Assembly: GCF_026000115.1 (NCBI RefSeq)
Contig: NZ_AP026867.1
Coordinates: forward strand, 6,735,001 to 6,799,000
Source: Aureispira anguillae
Lineage (GTDB): Bacteria > Bacteroidota > Bacteroidia > Chitinophagales > Saprospiraceae
DNA length: 64,000 bases
Direction: 5' to 3'
Of the stretch, positions 1 through 9,908 are shown in pieces. Within the stretch, counting starts at the first letter, position 1. Every line of letters begins with the position of its first letter. The notes beneath the pieces were generated by a model. The model searched no databases and had not been told where the DNA came from. It saw nothing but the letters and a program-made list of their open reading frames with translations. The translations under genes and the position numbers were made by a program.

Positions 1-1
1 T

Positions 2-2848
2 GTTAGTTTGGGGCAGGGTTGGATTAAAATGTACCATGATTATACATCAACTTGGTTGGGGGGAAGAGGAATAAAAACCTTGGATAATGGCTATGTTTTG
101 GCTGGTAAAGCAGGGAGTCCATTTGCTTCAGATGTGCATATAAAAAAAACAGATCAATTTGGAGGGATACAATGGACGTACACCTTGCCCGATAAAGGAA
201 CGGGGTATAACGAAGCAGTGATAGATATTGAGCAAGTGCCGTCTGATGGAAGTTATGTTATTTTATACAGTCTTGGAGGATATAATGATTTTTTGCTGAG
301 AATAGATGGATTGGGGCAGTTAATGTACGATCTGCCGATTCATACAGGAATGTATACTTATGCAGAGGGATCTCCCAAAACGAAGATGGTAATTACTAGC
401 GATGAACATCTTTTGGTAACTAGTTTTGCGAAAGATAGTTTGGGTTTTCCGACACTAGGTTTGGCTAAATTTGATGTCTTAGGCAATCGTTATTGGACGA
501 GACTCTATAATCATTTACCCAACTTTCAGTCTAGTTCTATGGATGTAATAGAGGTGACAGATGGTAATTACATCTTGGCTGGGCGCATGGATACTTGTTA
601 TTATGGAACTGGTGTTAATAATCCACATGGATTTGGATCGGGGAATGGAGTTGATTTATACCTTATAAAAACAGATACAGGGGGGAATGACTTATGGAGA
701 CAAACCGTTCCTATCCCTAACGTAAATAGCGACCCCCAAAAGATTATCAATACGAATGATGATGGTTTTTTGGTCGTAGGAGGCAGTAGTTCTAATCATA
801 TATTGGCCATGAAGTTGGATGCTAGTGGCAATAAGCAATGGCATTGGTTGTCGAATGCCACCTCCTCTGCTAGTTTTTATGCATATGATGCCGTAGAAAA
901 TATAGATGGGTCCTATACCCTTATTGGGCATCGTTATAGTGGATTGGGCTTTATAAAACTTTCTTCTACAGGGGCAACGCTAGTGGAAAAAACGATTTAT
1001 GAGAGTATACATTATCCTCGTGGAAGGAAAATTTATGCAGGAAGCAATGGCGGATATGCTATTGTGGGGGGAGATGCACAAGGATCTTTTATTGCTGCGC
1101 TAGATTCTACAGGAGTACTGTATTCGAATCATATTGTTGGGAATTATTTTTATGATCTAAATGGAGATTGTCTTCAAAATATTGGAGAGCCCATTTTAGC
1201 ACATCGAGTCGTAAATGCGACTAAGCACACAGAAAATTTATTGGGAACAACCAATGCCAATGGCGAATATACAATAGAAGTCGATACGGGAACTTATAGC
1301 GTAAGCTCGCCAGTTGTTTCGCCCTATTGGCAGTTTTGCCAAAATCCTCAAACGGTTACATTTAATAATTTCTATAGTCAAGATACCGTTGATTTTGCCG
1401 TGCAATTATTAGATACTTGTGTTTATATGGAAGTTGATATAGCAGCGGCTTATTTGCGTCGTTGTTTTCCTTCTACCTATTTTGTTAAATACAATAATTG
1501 GGGAACAAAAGCGGCACAAAATGTTTATGTCGAACTAACGCTAGATCCCTATCTAACATTTGATTCTAGCTCTATCCCTTTGACCTCACAAATAGACAAT
1601 GTTTATCGATTTGATGTTGGAACAGTTCCTATTTTGGGAGGGGGGCAGTTTGAGGTCTATGTTACGGTAGATTGTGATTCTACCTTATTGGGGCAGACAC
1701 ATTGTACAGAAGCACATATTTACCCTGACACGATTTGTATTCCCAATTATTGGAACGGACCAATTATTCAGGCAAGTAGTACCTGTGCGAATGATTCTGT
1801 AACGTTTCGAATTCGCAATGTTGGAACGAATATGCAAACAGCGCATAATTATAGCATTATAGAGGAGCATGTTATGATACAAGCAGCACCTTTTCAATTA
1901 GGAGGAGGAATTGATCAATATATTACTGTTCCTGCTGCTCCTGGAGCCACCTATCGTTTGGAAGCCAATCAGGCTTTAGGTTACCCTCCTTTGTTAGGAG
2001 ATCCAATTGCTATTAGTAATAATGTTGCCTGTAATACTACTGCTGTCATCAATTATCCTGGGCTAGTAAGTCAATTTTATAACGGAAATTCGACTCCTTC
2101 TATTAGTAACGATTGTCGGCAAAACAGGGGCTCTTATGATCCTAATGATAAACAAGCACAACCTTTGGGCTATGGAAGTCCGCACTATATTGCCGCTAAT
2201 ATACCCCTAAATTATCAAATTCGATTTCAAAATACAGGAACAGATACCGCTTTTAGCATAGTGGTTATTGATACCTTAGATCCTGCTTTAGATCCATTGA
2301 CCATTACAATGGGAGCGAGTAGTCATCCGTATACTTGGGAATTGAGGGGAAACAATATTTTAGTGGTTACTTTTGATCCTATTATGTTGCCAGATAGTAA
2401 TGTTAATGCAGTGGGTTCCAATGGCTTTTTTAACTTTAATATAGCACAACGAGCCAATAATCCAGATGGAACCATTATTTATAATCGTGCGGGGATTTAC
2501 TTTGATTTTAATCCACCTATAATTACCAATGAAACTTATCATACTATAGGAAGTAATTTTGTCCAATCGATCATTATTGGGACTGATAATGTACTCGACA
2601 ACAAGCTTTCAATAAAGGTTTTCCCCAATCCTTTTGAGTCTTTTACGATAATAGAAGTAGAACAACAACACTATAGGCAGTTGGAGTTAGAGTTGGTCAG
2701 CATAACAGGTCAGTTAATTAAATCTATTCTGGTAGAAAATACCAATCAAATTAAAGTAAATCGAAATCAGTTGGCTCAAGGGGTATATGGGTATCGCCTA
2801 AAGGGGGATCATATCTTGCTCAACACAGGTAAGTTAATCGTTCGCTAG
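2..2848 (+). CDS. Secreted T9SS type A cargo protein, 5'-truncated by the window edge
   Basis: The frame is open to the left edge, so the true start and signal peptide lie outside; the first possible start is a TTG at 8. Residues about 10-370 carry repeated blades around the pattern xxDGxYxLxG (for example DNGYVLAG, DGNYILAG, DDGFLVVG), which suggests a beta-propeller. Residues about 380-460 resemble an SdrD B-like or carboxypeptidase regulatory-like fold (FYDLNGDC... ANGEYTI). Near residues 715-850 is the conserved Bacteroidota domain with SYDPNDK and YFDFNPPI (DUF7619-like). The last 80 residues form a type A sorting domain (VFPNPF... YGYRLKG... KLIV), which directs export by the type IX system and surface anchoring or release. 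Domain assignments are by recognition. The biological target is unknown. Confidence 0.85.
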   Translation, partial: VSLGQGWIKMYHDYTSTWLGGRGIKTLDNGYVLAGKAGSPFASDVHIKKTDQFGGIQWTYTLPDKGTGYNEAVIDIEQVPSDGSYVILYSLGGYNDFLLRIDGLGQLMYDLPIHTGMYTYAEGSPKTKMVITSDEHLLVTSFAKDSLGFPTLGLAKFDVLGNRYWTRLYNHLPNFQSSSMDVIEVTDGNYILAGRMDTCYYGTGVNNPHGFGSGNGVDLYLIKTDTGGNDLWRQTVPIPNVNSDPQKIINTNDDGFLVVGGSSSNHILAMKLDASGNKQWHWLSNATSSASFYAYDAVENIDGSYTLIGHRYSGLGFIKLSSTGATLVEKTIYESIHYPRGRKIYAGSNGGYAIVGGDAQGSFIAALDSTGVLYSNHIVGNYFYDLNGDCLQNIGEPILAHRVVNATKHTENLLGTTNANGEYTIEVDTGTYSVSSPVVSPYWQFCQNPQTVTFNNFYSQDTVDFAVQLLDTCVYMEVDIAAAYLRRCFPSTYFVKYNNWGTKAAQNVYVELTLDPYLTFDSSSIPLTSQIDNVYRFDVGTVPILGGGQFEVYVTVDCDSTLLGQTHCTEAHIYPDTICIPNYWNGPIIQASSTCANDSVTFRIRNVGTNMQTAHNYSIIEEHVMIQAAPFQLGGGIDQYITVPAAPGATYRLEANQALGYPPLLGDPIAISNNVACNTTAVINYPGLVSQFYNGNSTPSISNDCRQNRGSYDPNDKQAQPLGYGSPHYIAANIPLNYQIRFQNTGTDTAFSIVVIDTLDPALDPLTITMGASSHPYTWELRGNNILVVTFDPIMLPDSNVNAVGSNGFFNFNIAQRANNPDGTIIYNRAGIYFDFNPPIITNETYHTIGSNFVQSIIIGTDNVLDNKLSIKVFPNPFESFTIIEVEQQHYRQLELELVSITGQLIKSILVENTNQIKVNRNQLAQGVYGYRLKGDHILLNTGKLIVR

Positions 2849-2946
2849 AACAAATTCAAACACAGTCTTAGGTACAAATTTTCAATTGTTTACTAAAAAA
2901 TGCATGAGACTCTGCTAATCAGCGGGGACTATGTAATGCTATTGCT

Positions 2947-4032
2947 ATGCCTAGACTTACCTATTCTAAGTCATCAAATAAAAATAGCCAATCACTAAAT
3001 TACATCAAATCAATGAATAATTTAATGCAGAATACGATCTCTTTTTTAGCTTTTTCAAAAGCTGTTTTTAATGCACTTTCTCCCCAAAAACGCAATACAT
3101 TTGAATCATTTTTTACCACGCCTTATAAAACAAAATTTAAGTTGTCTAAGTTGGGGAAAGTTGAGATAGAAACAAAAGAGATAGGCACAGAAATAATGCT
3201 TCAAATTTTAAAAGTAACCCCAACAGAAAATGTTTGTTTGAATATGGGGACTCTACCATCAATGGTGGGGTTTAGTTTTTACTTGGAGGAGCCCAGTTCT
3301 TTTACGGCCAAAATCCCTTTATTGGTGAATACTTCTATTGTTCGGAGCAACAATAATCGTCCTATCGTTATCCCATTAAAAAAAAATAAACCCTTAGTTA
3401 TTGTTAATATATATATACCCAATCAAGACTTTATAGCGTTGATGGGAGATGCATTGAGTAGCTTACCTATCCAATTTCAAAAAGCACTGAAAAATGAACA
3501 ACCTTATTATGTGATCAACAAGAGTGCTAACCTTAGAATAAATCAGCAATTAATAGATTTATGCAAGAATGATTTTCCAGTAGCTAGTGCTGTATTTTTA
3601 AGAAAAAGTGCTGTTATGGAGATTATAGGACTTGAGTTGAAAGAAACGATTGATAACGAAAATGAAGGATCTTCTTTAGCCGCAGAAACAGAGAAATTGG
3701 ATTTAGCCTGTTTGATTATGAAGAATTCATTGGAGAATCCTCCTAAAATAAAAAAGCTTGCTCAACAGGTTGGACTTAGTGAATTTAAACTCAAAGATGG
3801 GTTTAAGAAAAAGTTTCAGATGCCTGTTTATCAATTTCTTATTCATTGTCGAATGAAAAAAGCAGCTGAATTACTACTCAAAGATAGTTATAGCGTTAAA
3901 GAAATTGCTTATACGGTAGGCTATTCTAATCCCAATGCTTTTTCAAATGCCTTTTATAAAAACTATGGAATGTATCCTACTCAATACCTAAAGAAAAAAT
4001 GGTGCTATAGCGTTCATCATACAGAAATTTAG
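2947..4032 (+). CDS. AraC-family transcriptional regulator
   Basis: A 361-residue protein whose last 95 residues form a two-helix-turn-helix AraC/XylS DNA-binding domain: KIKKLAQQVGLSEFKLKDGF, then the second HTH and signature VKEIAYTVGYSNPNAFSNAF, ending GMYPTQYLKKKW. The N-terminal 260 residues match no ligand domain I can name and may be a sensing region. The first 22 residues are polar and unconserved-looking, so Met23 (3013) is an alternative start. It stands alone, about 100 nt after the preceding secreted protein and 198 nt before the mutase gene, so it may control either neighbour; no operator is visible. Family is certain, target unknown. Confidence 0.88.
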   Translation: MPRLTYSKSSNKNSQSLNYIKSMNNLMQNTISFLAFSKAVFNALSPQKRNTFESFFTTPYKTKFKLSKLGKVEIETKEIGTEIMLQILKVTPTENVCLNMGTLPSMVGFSFYLEEPSSFTAKIPLLVNTSIVRSNNNRPIVIPLKKNKPLVIVNIYIPNQDFIALMGDALSSLPIQFQKALKNEQPYYVINKSANLRINQQLIDLCKNDFPVASAVFLRKSAVMEIIGLELKETIDNENEGSSLAAETEKLDLACLIMKNSLENPPKIKKLAQQVGLSEFKLKDGFKKKFQMPVYQFLIHCRMKKAAELLLKDSYSVKEIAYTVGYSNPNAFSNAFYKNYGMYPTQYLKKKWCYSVHHTEI

Positions 4033-4230
4033 AGGCATCTAGCAAAAAATAAAGCAATCAATAGATTTTGCCCTTAATTGTACTGCTTTATCTTGTTTCC
4101 ATTTTAGACAGTTTAAATACAAAGTGAGTTTGGAGAGGGACTTTTTTTATTTTATAAAATAGCATAGCTGGTGAGGAGACTAAATATTGTACAAAAAATA
4201 GTATCTTCACGATTCAAAATTGTAAGTATT

Positions 4231-6372
4231 ATGAATCGACCAGATTTTTCTAAAATAGATATAACTCAGCCCTCTAAATATTGTTCTGCTAATGTAGAAG
4301 GAAAAGAACAATGGGAAACCTCAGAGAAGATAGACCTTAAGCAAATTTATACGGAAAAGGACATAGAAGGAATACCACATCATCAATTTACAGCGGGGTT
4401 GCCTCCTTTTATTGGTGGACCTTATGGTGGTATGTATGCCATTCGCCCTTGGACGATTCGGCAGTATGCTGGATTTTCAACCGCAGAAGAAAGTAATGCT
4501 TTTTATAGAAGAAATTTAGCAGCAGGTCAAAAAGGCTTGTCGGTTGCTTTTGATTTGGCAACGCATAGAGGCTATGATTCAGATCATGAGCGAGTGGTAG
4601 GTGATGTTGGAAAAGCAGGGGTTGCGATTGATAGTGTTGAGGATATGAAAATTTTGTTTGACCAAATTCCTTTGGATCAAATGTCTGTTTCTATGACCAT
4701 GAATGGAGCCGTATTGCCCATTATGGCTTTTTATATTGTTGCAGCAGAAGAACAGGGAGTAGATCAAGCAAAACTGGCAGGAACGATTCAAAATGATATT
4801 TTAAAAGAGTTCATGGTGCGGAACACGTACATTTATCCGCCTGCACATTCTATGCGTATTATTGCAGATATTTTTGAATATACCTCTAAGTTTATGCCCA
4901 AGTTTAACTCTATTTCTATTAGCGGTTATCACATGCACGAAGCAGGTGCGCCCGCAGATATTGAGTTGGCTTATACTTTGGCAGATGGGCTTGAATACAT
5001 CCAAGCTGGATTAAAGGCTGGGCTAAAAGTCGATGATTTTGCCCCTCGTTTGTCTTTCTTTTGGGGGATAGGGATGAATCATTTTATGGAAATTGCCAAA
5101 ATGCGTGCTGGACGTATGTTATGGGCTAAATTGGTCAAACAATTTGATCCTAAAAATGTCAAATCATTGATGTTGAGAACGCATTGCCAAACCTCTGGTT
5201 GGAGTTTGACAGAGCAAGATCCTTTTAATAACGTTGCTCGAACCTGTATAGAAGGAATGGCTGCTGTTTTAGGGGGAACTCAATCCTTGCACACCAATTC
5301 CTTTGATGAGGCCATTGCCCTTCCAACCGATTTCTCAGCGGGAATTGCTCGTGATACACAAATTTATATACAAAGAGATACAAAAGTAACTAAATCTATT
5401 GACCCTTGGGCTGGCTCTTATTATGTAGAGTATCTAACCAATCAACTGGTACACAAAGCTTGGGGGCATATCCAAGAAGTATTGGATTTAGGGGGAATGG
5501 CAAAAGCCATAGAAACAGGCGTACCTAAAATGAGAATTGAGGAAGCTGCGGCTCGTAAACAGGCACGTATTGACAGTGGAAAAGATCAAATTATAGGGGT
5601 CAATGTCTTTAAGTTAGACAAAGAAGATCCGCTTGATATTTTGGAAGTAGATAATAAGGCCGTAAGAGAAGCTCAAATCAAGCGTTTAAATCAAATCAAA
5701 TCAACCCGTGATACAGAAGCTGTACAAAAGGCTTTAGAACAATTGACCGATGCGGCTAAAAGCGGTGAGGGAAATCTATTGACCTTGGCGGTAGAGGCTG
5801 CTCGTCTAAGAGCTACTTTGGGGGAAATATCTGACGCTATGGAGACGGCTTTTGGGCGTTACAAAGCAAATACACGTTCTATTTCTGGTGTCTATTCTAA
5901 AGAAATTGCGATGGATGATAATTTTAAAACGGCTCAAAAGTTGGCGGATGATTTTGCTGAATTGGAAGGTCGTCGCCCTCGTATTATGGTGGCCAAATTA
6001 GGACAGGATGGGCACGATAGAGGAGCTAAAGTAATTGCGACAAGTTTTGCAGATCTAGGATTTGATGTGGATATAGGACCTTTATTTCAAACGCCAAAAG
6101 AGGCAGCCAAACAGGCGGCTGAAAATGACGTGCATATCTTAGGCGTTTCTTCTTTGGCAGGGGGGCACAAAACGTTGGTTCCTGAAATTATAGCGGAGTT
6201 GGAAGCGCTTGAACGAGAAGATATTTTGGTCGTGGCTGGTGGGGTTATTCCTGCCCAAGATTACGACTATTTATATGAGGCTGGTGTGGCTGGTGTTTTT
6301 GGTCCTGGAACGGTGATCGCCAAAGCAGCTACTGCAATTTTGAAGATTTTGATAGATTCGGTGGAGGAGTAA
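4231..6372 (+). CDS. mutB: Methylmalonyl-CoA mutase, large (catalytic plus B12-binding) chain
   Basis: Adenosylcobalamin enzyme interconverting (R)-methylmalonyl-CoA and succinyl-CoA in propionate, branched-chain amino acid and odd-chain fatty acid metabolism. I start it at ATG 4231; the frame is open 60 nt further to a GTG, but those residues lie before the family's usual start, and the 713-residue result fits the family. The TIM-barrel substrate domain shows [18 protein letters not shown] near residue 72 and the SLHTN / [19 protein letters not shown] segment. The C-terminal domain has DGHDRGA with His595 as the expected lower cobalt ligand, then the SSLAGGH motif. No small subunit (mutA) or meaB-like GTPase lies next to it in this window, and no B12 riboswitch is visible upstream. 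A glycosyltransferase follows after 32 nt. Confidence 0.95.
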   Translation: MNRPDFSKIDITQPSKYCSANVEGKEQWETSEKIDLKQIYTEKDIEGIPHHQFTAGLPPFIGGPYGGMYAIRPWTIRQYAGFSTAEESNAFYRRNLAAGQKGLSVAFDLATHRGYDSDHERVVGDVGKAGVAIDSVEDMKILFDQIPLDQMSVSMTMNGAVLPIMAFYIVAAEEQGVDQAKLAGTIQNDILKEFMVRNTYIYPPAHSMRIIADIFEYTSKFMPKFNSISISGYHMHEAGAPADIELAYTLADGLEYIQAGLKAGLKVDDFAPRLSFFWGIGMNHFMEIAKMRAGRMLWAKLVKQFDPKNVKSLMLRTHCQTSGWSLTEQDPFNNVARTCIEGMAAVLGGTQSLHTNSFDEAIALPTDFSAGIARDTQIYIQRDTKVTKSIDPWAGSYYVEYLTNQLVHKAWGHIQEVLDLGGMAKAIETGVPKMRIEEAAARKQARIDSGKDQIIGVNVFKLDKEDPLDILEVDNKAVREAQIKRLNQIKSTRDTEAVQKALEQLTDAAKSGEGNLLTLAVEAARLRATLGEISDAMETAFGRYKANTRSISGVYSKEIAMDDNFKTAQKLADDFAELEGRRPRIMVAKLGQDGHDRGAKVIATSFADLGFDVDIGPLFQTPKEAAKQAAENDVHILGVSSLAGGHKTLVPEIIAELEALEREDILVVAGGVIPAQDYDYLYEAGVAGVFGPGTVIAKAATAILKILIDSVEE

Positions 6373-6404
6373 AAATATTAGGTCTAAAACTAAAAAAACT
6401 ACCA

Positions 6405-7613
6405 ATGAAACCGAAGGGGCTATTTTTTAATATACCAGGATACGGTCATGTGAATCCTACGCTACCAATGGTCAAAGAATTGGTTGATCGAGGAGAGCAA
6501 ATAGATTATTGCTGTACAGAGGAGTTTAGAGCCATGATAGAGCGCACAGGTGCTCGATTTATTCCCTTGCCTGAAGACATGGTATACGTGACCAATGAAA
6601 AGTTTAACCTATTAGAAATTTTTGCAGAATTAATAGAGCGTTGTTATTATATTCTACCCGCTTTAGAGCAACTAATTACTCAAGAGGGCTACGAATATTT
6701 ATTGGTCGATATGTATACTCCTTGGGGGCGTTTATTGGCCGAAAAGCTAAATTTGCCCATTATGGTCTTTTTTCCTTCGTTTGCTTTGCATCCAAAGTTA
6801 AAAGAACCCTTTCATTCTAAATGGCAATTGGTCACTAGTTTTGGAACCTCTTTTACCAATGGTCTACGGTTGAACAAGTTCTACAAAAAAATACAAAAAG
6901 AGCATGCTGTACCTACGGTTAATTTTTTGGACTATTTAGTTGCCGAGATCGATGCACCCTGCATTACCTTTACAGCCCAAGAATTTCAACCTCAGCGAGC
7001 GTTGTTTTCCAAAAATTATTTGTTTACAGGTCCCAATATTAATGTAGATGTACGGTTGCCCGACCTTAATTTCCCTATGGAAAAACTAGAAGGCAAAACA
7101 GTAATTTATATTTCTTTGGGATCAGTAGTTGTGCGTCGAGATTTCATCAAGACCTGCATCAAAGCATTTGATGGCTCAGATTATGTGGTGGTATTAAACA
7201 TTAGTAAGTCGTATAAGAAAGAGGAGTTTGTTGCTCCCTCAAATGTGATCTTATGCAACTTTGCTCCTCAGTTAGAAATTCTGGCTAAGGCAGATTTATT
7301 TGTCACTCATGGAGGAATGAATAGTACGCATGAAGGAATTTTCTTTGAAGTCCCTTTAGTGGTTGTTCCACAAGGAGGCGATCAATTTTTGGTGGCTCAA
7401 ACAGTAGAGTATAACAAGCTTGGGAAATGGCTAAATCATAAGCGATTATCTCCTGAAAAACTGCTTCGTACGGTAGAAGAACTTATAGCAGATAAGCAAA
7501 CAAAACAAAACCTCAAAGAGATGAGCCAAGCGCTTAAAAACGCAGGAGGATACCTAAAAGCAGCAGATGAAGTGCAAGCTTTTATTAACAGAGCTTTGAA
7601 GACTAATAATTAA
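6405..7613 (+). CDS. MGT-family (macrolide-type, UGT/GT1) glycosyltransferase
   Basis: A 402-residue GT-B enzyme. The N-terminal acceptor domain opens with FFNIPGYGHVNPTLPMVKEL (the GHVNPTL signature of macrolide and YjiC-like transferases). The C-terminal nucleotide-sugar domain contains ISLGSV near residue 245 and FAPQLEILAKADLFVTHGGM near residues 287-306, where the His-Gly-Gly forms the donor diphosphate site. It probably glucosylates a small hydrophobic acceptor such as a polyketide, flavonoid or lipid; the acceptor cannot be read from sequence. It lies 32 nt after the mutase gene and may share its transcript. A deleted relic of a close paralogue lies at 9094-9243, so this locus once held two copies. 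Confidence 0.9.
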   Translation: MKPKGLFFNIPGYGHVNPTLPMVKELVDRGEQIDYCCTEEFRAMIERTGARFIPLPEDMVYVTNEKFNLLEIFAELIERCYYILPALEQLITQEGYEYLLVDMYTPWGRLLAEKLNLPIMVFFPSFALHPKLKEPFHSKWQLVTSFGTSFTNGLRLNKFYKKIQKEHAVPTVNFLDYLVAEIDAPCITFTAQEFQPQRALFSKNYLFTGPNINVDVRLPDLNFPMEKLEGKTVIYISLGSVVVRRDFIKTCIKAFDGSDYVVVLNISKSYKKEEFVAPSNVILCNFAPQLEILAKADLFVTHGGMNSTHEGIFFEVPLVVVPQGGDQFLVAQTVEYNKLGKWLNHKRLSPEKLLRTVEELIADKQTKQNLKEMSQALKNAGGYLKAADEVQAFINRALKTNN

Positions 7614-7769
7614 GCAATATGGCTTGCTTTTGGGAGAACTAAAAACTCATAAATTTTGTTCTAAAATAAAACCCAAAACAACAGGGAATCTATAAACAAC
7701 AATAGCCAAAAGAAGAACGGAAAATCATGATGTATGTACTTCAAGTTCTTCATCTATAAATTTGAAAGA

Positions 7770-9080
7770 ATGAACGTACCGCATAGAGATTTACCACGAA
7801 TTGTTATTATTGGATGTGGTTTCGCAGGGCTGAAATTTGCGAAAACAATTAATACCAACCAATATCAAGTTGTTCTTTTTGACAAAAATAATTACCATAC
7901 TTTTCAGCCTTTGATGTATCAGGTTGCCAGTGCAGGGCTAGAGCCCGATTCTATTGTTTATCCCATTCGAAAAGTTTTTAATAGAAAGAAAAATTTCCAT
8001 TTTAGAATGGCAGATGTGCATCAAATTGATGCAGAAAAAAAGCTGGTTCATACTTCCGTTGGTATATTGGATTATGACTACTTGGTTATGGCAACAGGGG
8101 CACAGTCCAATTTTTTTGGAATGAAGAATATCGAAAAATATTCTATGCCCATGAAAAGCTTGGTAGAGGCTTTAAATTTGAGATCGTTGATCTTACAAAA
8201 TTTCGAAAAAGCCTTGAATTGCTCCAATGTACAAGAACGAGATGCTTTGATGAGTTTTGTTATTGTTGGTGGTGGGGCAACAGGAGTTGAACTAGCAGGA
8301 GCTCTGGCAGAACTTAAACGCTATATTCTACCCAAGGATTATCCTGATTTGGATATTCGTAGAATGCAAATTCATGTGGTGCAGGGAGCCGATCGTTTAT
8401 TGCCTAGCATGAGCAAAAAGGCTTCTGCTGATGCAGAAGCTTTCTTGCGGAAAATGGGCGTTAATATTTGGTTGGATATTCGAGCCAAAGATTATGATGG
8501 CACTACGGTTTATACCAACCAAGAAACATTTAAGGCAAAAACACTGATTTGGACGGCTGGGGTAAAGGGCGCTCCTACAGCGGGTTTAAAGGCTAATAAA
8601 ACCAATAGCGACCGTGTATTGGTCAATACGTTGAATCAAATTAATGGTTATAAGGAAATTTTTGCAATTGGTGATGTCGCCGCTATGCCTTCTGAAGAAT
8701 TGCCTTATGGACATCCTATGTTGGCTTCTGTTGCCGTGCAACAAGGTGTGCATTTAGCAAAGAATTTTAATCGTTTGGCTAAGGAAAAGGAAATGTTGCC
8801 CTTTGTTTATCGAGATAAAGGGACAATGGCTACAATTGGTCGAAATCTAGCTGTTGTTGATACAAAACGTCTGAAATTTGGAGGTTGGTTTGCTTGGCTT
8901 TTATGGATGTTTGTTCATCTTATGTTGTTGGTGGACTTTAGATCTAGATTGGTTGTGTTTGTCAATTGGGCGTGGTCGTATTGCTTTTACGATAAAGGAA
9001 CTCGCCTAATTGTTCGAGAAGTAAAGGATAAAACATTGCCTAATTGCGTAGAGTTAGAAGAGGGTAGTTCTACGAAATAA
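7770..9080 (+). CDS. ndh: Type II NADH:quinone oxidoreductase (NDH-2)
   Basis: Single-chain flavoprotein that passes electrons from NADH to quinone without proton pumping, at the inner face of the cytoplasmic membrane. Residues 11-20 give the FAD dinucleotide fold IVIIGCGFAGL; around residue 167 is the NAD fold VGGGATGVELAGAL; IFAIGDVAAM is the second FAD motif. The C-terminal segment (GGWFAWLLWMFVHLMLL, then WAWSYCFYDKGTRLI) is the membrane-binding region typical of bacterial NDH-2. I prefer ATG 7770 over 7734 because the homologous region begins just after it. The glycosyltransferase relic starts 14 nt downstream. Confidence 0.93.
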   Translation: MNVPHRDLPRIVIIGCGFAGLKFAKTINTNQYQVVLFDKNNYHTFQPLMYQVASAGLEPDSIVYPIRKVFNRKKNFHFRMADVHQIDAEKKLVHTSVGILDYDYLVMATGAQSNFFGMKNIEKYSMPMKSLVEALNLRSLILQNFEKALNCSNVQERDALMSFVIVGGGATGVELAGALAELKRYILPKDYPDLDIRRMQIHVVQGADRLLPSMSKKASADAEAFLRKMGVNIWLDIRAKDYDGTTVYTNQETFKAKTLIWTAGVKGAPTAGLKANKTNSDRVLVNTLNQINGYKEIFAIGDVAAMPSEELPYGHPMLASVAVQQGVHLAKNFNRLAKEKEMLPFVYRDKGTMATIGRNLAVVDTKRLKFGGWFAWLLWMFVHLMLLVDFRSRLVVFVNWAWSYCFYDKGTRLIVREVKDKTLPNCVELEEGSSTK

Positions 9081-9093
9081 GAAGCTAAAAATA

Positions 9094-9243
9094 ATGAAAT
9101 CTAGAAGGCTGTTTTTTAATGTACTAGGGCATGGGGCTGTCAATCCAACCTTAGCGATTGTAAAAGAATTGACAGGCAGAGGACGGTCAGCAACAGATGA
9201 AATTCAGCAATTTATTCAAAAAAATCAAGGCTTAAATGTTTAA
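9094..9243 (+). pseudogene. Internally deleted glycosyltransferase paralogue, now an intact 49-codon ORF
   Basis: ATG at 9094, 49 sense codons, TAA at 9241-9243. The first 31 residues (MKSRRLFFNVLGHGAVNPTL, then AIVKELTGRGR) align with the N-terminus of the glycosyltransferase at 6405 (MKPKGLFFNIPGYGHVNPTL, then PMVKELVDRGE). The last 18 (SATDEIQQFIQKNQ...) align with that enzyme's C-terminus (AADEVQAFINRAL). About 350 central codons are missing, yet the reading frame is kept. The stop codon overlaps the lysozyme start by 8 nt. The product lacks both catalytic sites and cannot be a transferase. It may be a dead relic, or it may be kept because its translation couples to the lysozyme gene (inference). 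Confidence 0.85.
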
Positions 9244-9907
9244 ATGGATCAAGAGTTGGTGGGCTTGCTTTTTTTTTATTTTGTTAATAGCCTGCCAACA
9301 TGAGGCGGATTCTTATGCCATAAGGGGAATTGATGTTTCTCATTATCAACAAAAAATTAATTGGCAAGCCGTAAAAAAAGAAAGAGACTTGCATTTTGTT
9401 TTTATCAAGGCAACAGAAAGTGTCAACTATCAAGATTCAATGTTTCAGCGAAATTGGAAAGCAGCGAAAGAAATAGGTTTAAAAAGAGGCGCCTATCATT
9501 TTTTTAGACCCAATGTGAGTGTCGAATGGCAAATCAAAAATTTTATCCAACAAGTCAATTTACAAAAAGGAGATTTGCCTCCCGTATTAGACGTTGAAGA
9601 CATCAAAAATATAAGCATGCCTAAGTTGATAGATCGTGTTGGAAAATGGTTGATGTTTATCGAGGAACATTACACTATCCGTCCTATTATTTATGCTTCG
9701 CTTGATTTGTACCAGAAGCATCTACAGGCAGCATTTCCCAATCATATAGTTTGGATTGCTCGTTACAATAGAACCGCTCCACCTGCTGATTTACAATGGA
9801 AGTTTTGGCAGTACAGCGACCAAACCCAAATCAATGGCATTCAAGGATGGGTGGATCAGAATGTATTTGTAGGGACTTTAGATGAATTAAATGCACTCTG
9901 TTTGTAA
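9236..9907 (+). CDS. GH25 lysozyme-family muramidase, lipoprotein
   Basis: N-acetylmuramidase-type glycoside hydrolase cutting peptidoglycan. Residues 1-20 form a signal peptide ending in a lipobox (LLIAC), so the mature protein should be lipid-anchored. The GH25 barrel starts with GIDVSHYQ near residue 32. The catalytic acidic pair is in PPVLDVED near residues 116-122, and the C-terminal WKFWQYS motif is present. At 223 residues it is a bare catalytic domain without cell-wall-binding repeats. Its start codon overlaps the end of the glycosyltransferase relic. It converges with the hydrolase gene on the other strand with one base between stop codons and no visible terminator. It could act in self wall turnover or, in a predatory organism, on prey. 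Confidence 0.92.
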   Translation: MFKWIKSWWACFFFILLIACQHEADSYAIRGIDVSHYQQKINWQAVKKERDLHFVFIKATESVNYQDSMFQRNWKAAKEIGLKRGAYHFFRPNVSVEWQIKNFIQQVNLQKGDLPPVLDVEDIKNISMPKLIDRVGKWLMFIEEHYTIRPIIYASLDLYQKHLQAAFPNHIVWIARYNRTAPPADLQWKFWQYSDQTQINGIQGWVDQNVFVGTLDELNALCL

Positions 9908-9908
9908 G

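Noticed and set aside
4033-4230. Possible cobalamin riboswitch before the B12-dependent mutase
   Set aside because: No B12-box-like sequence or suitable conserved structure is visible in the 198-nt leader.
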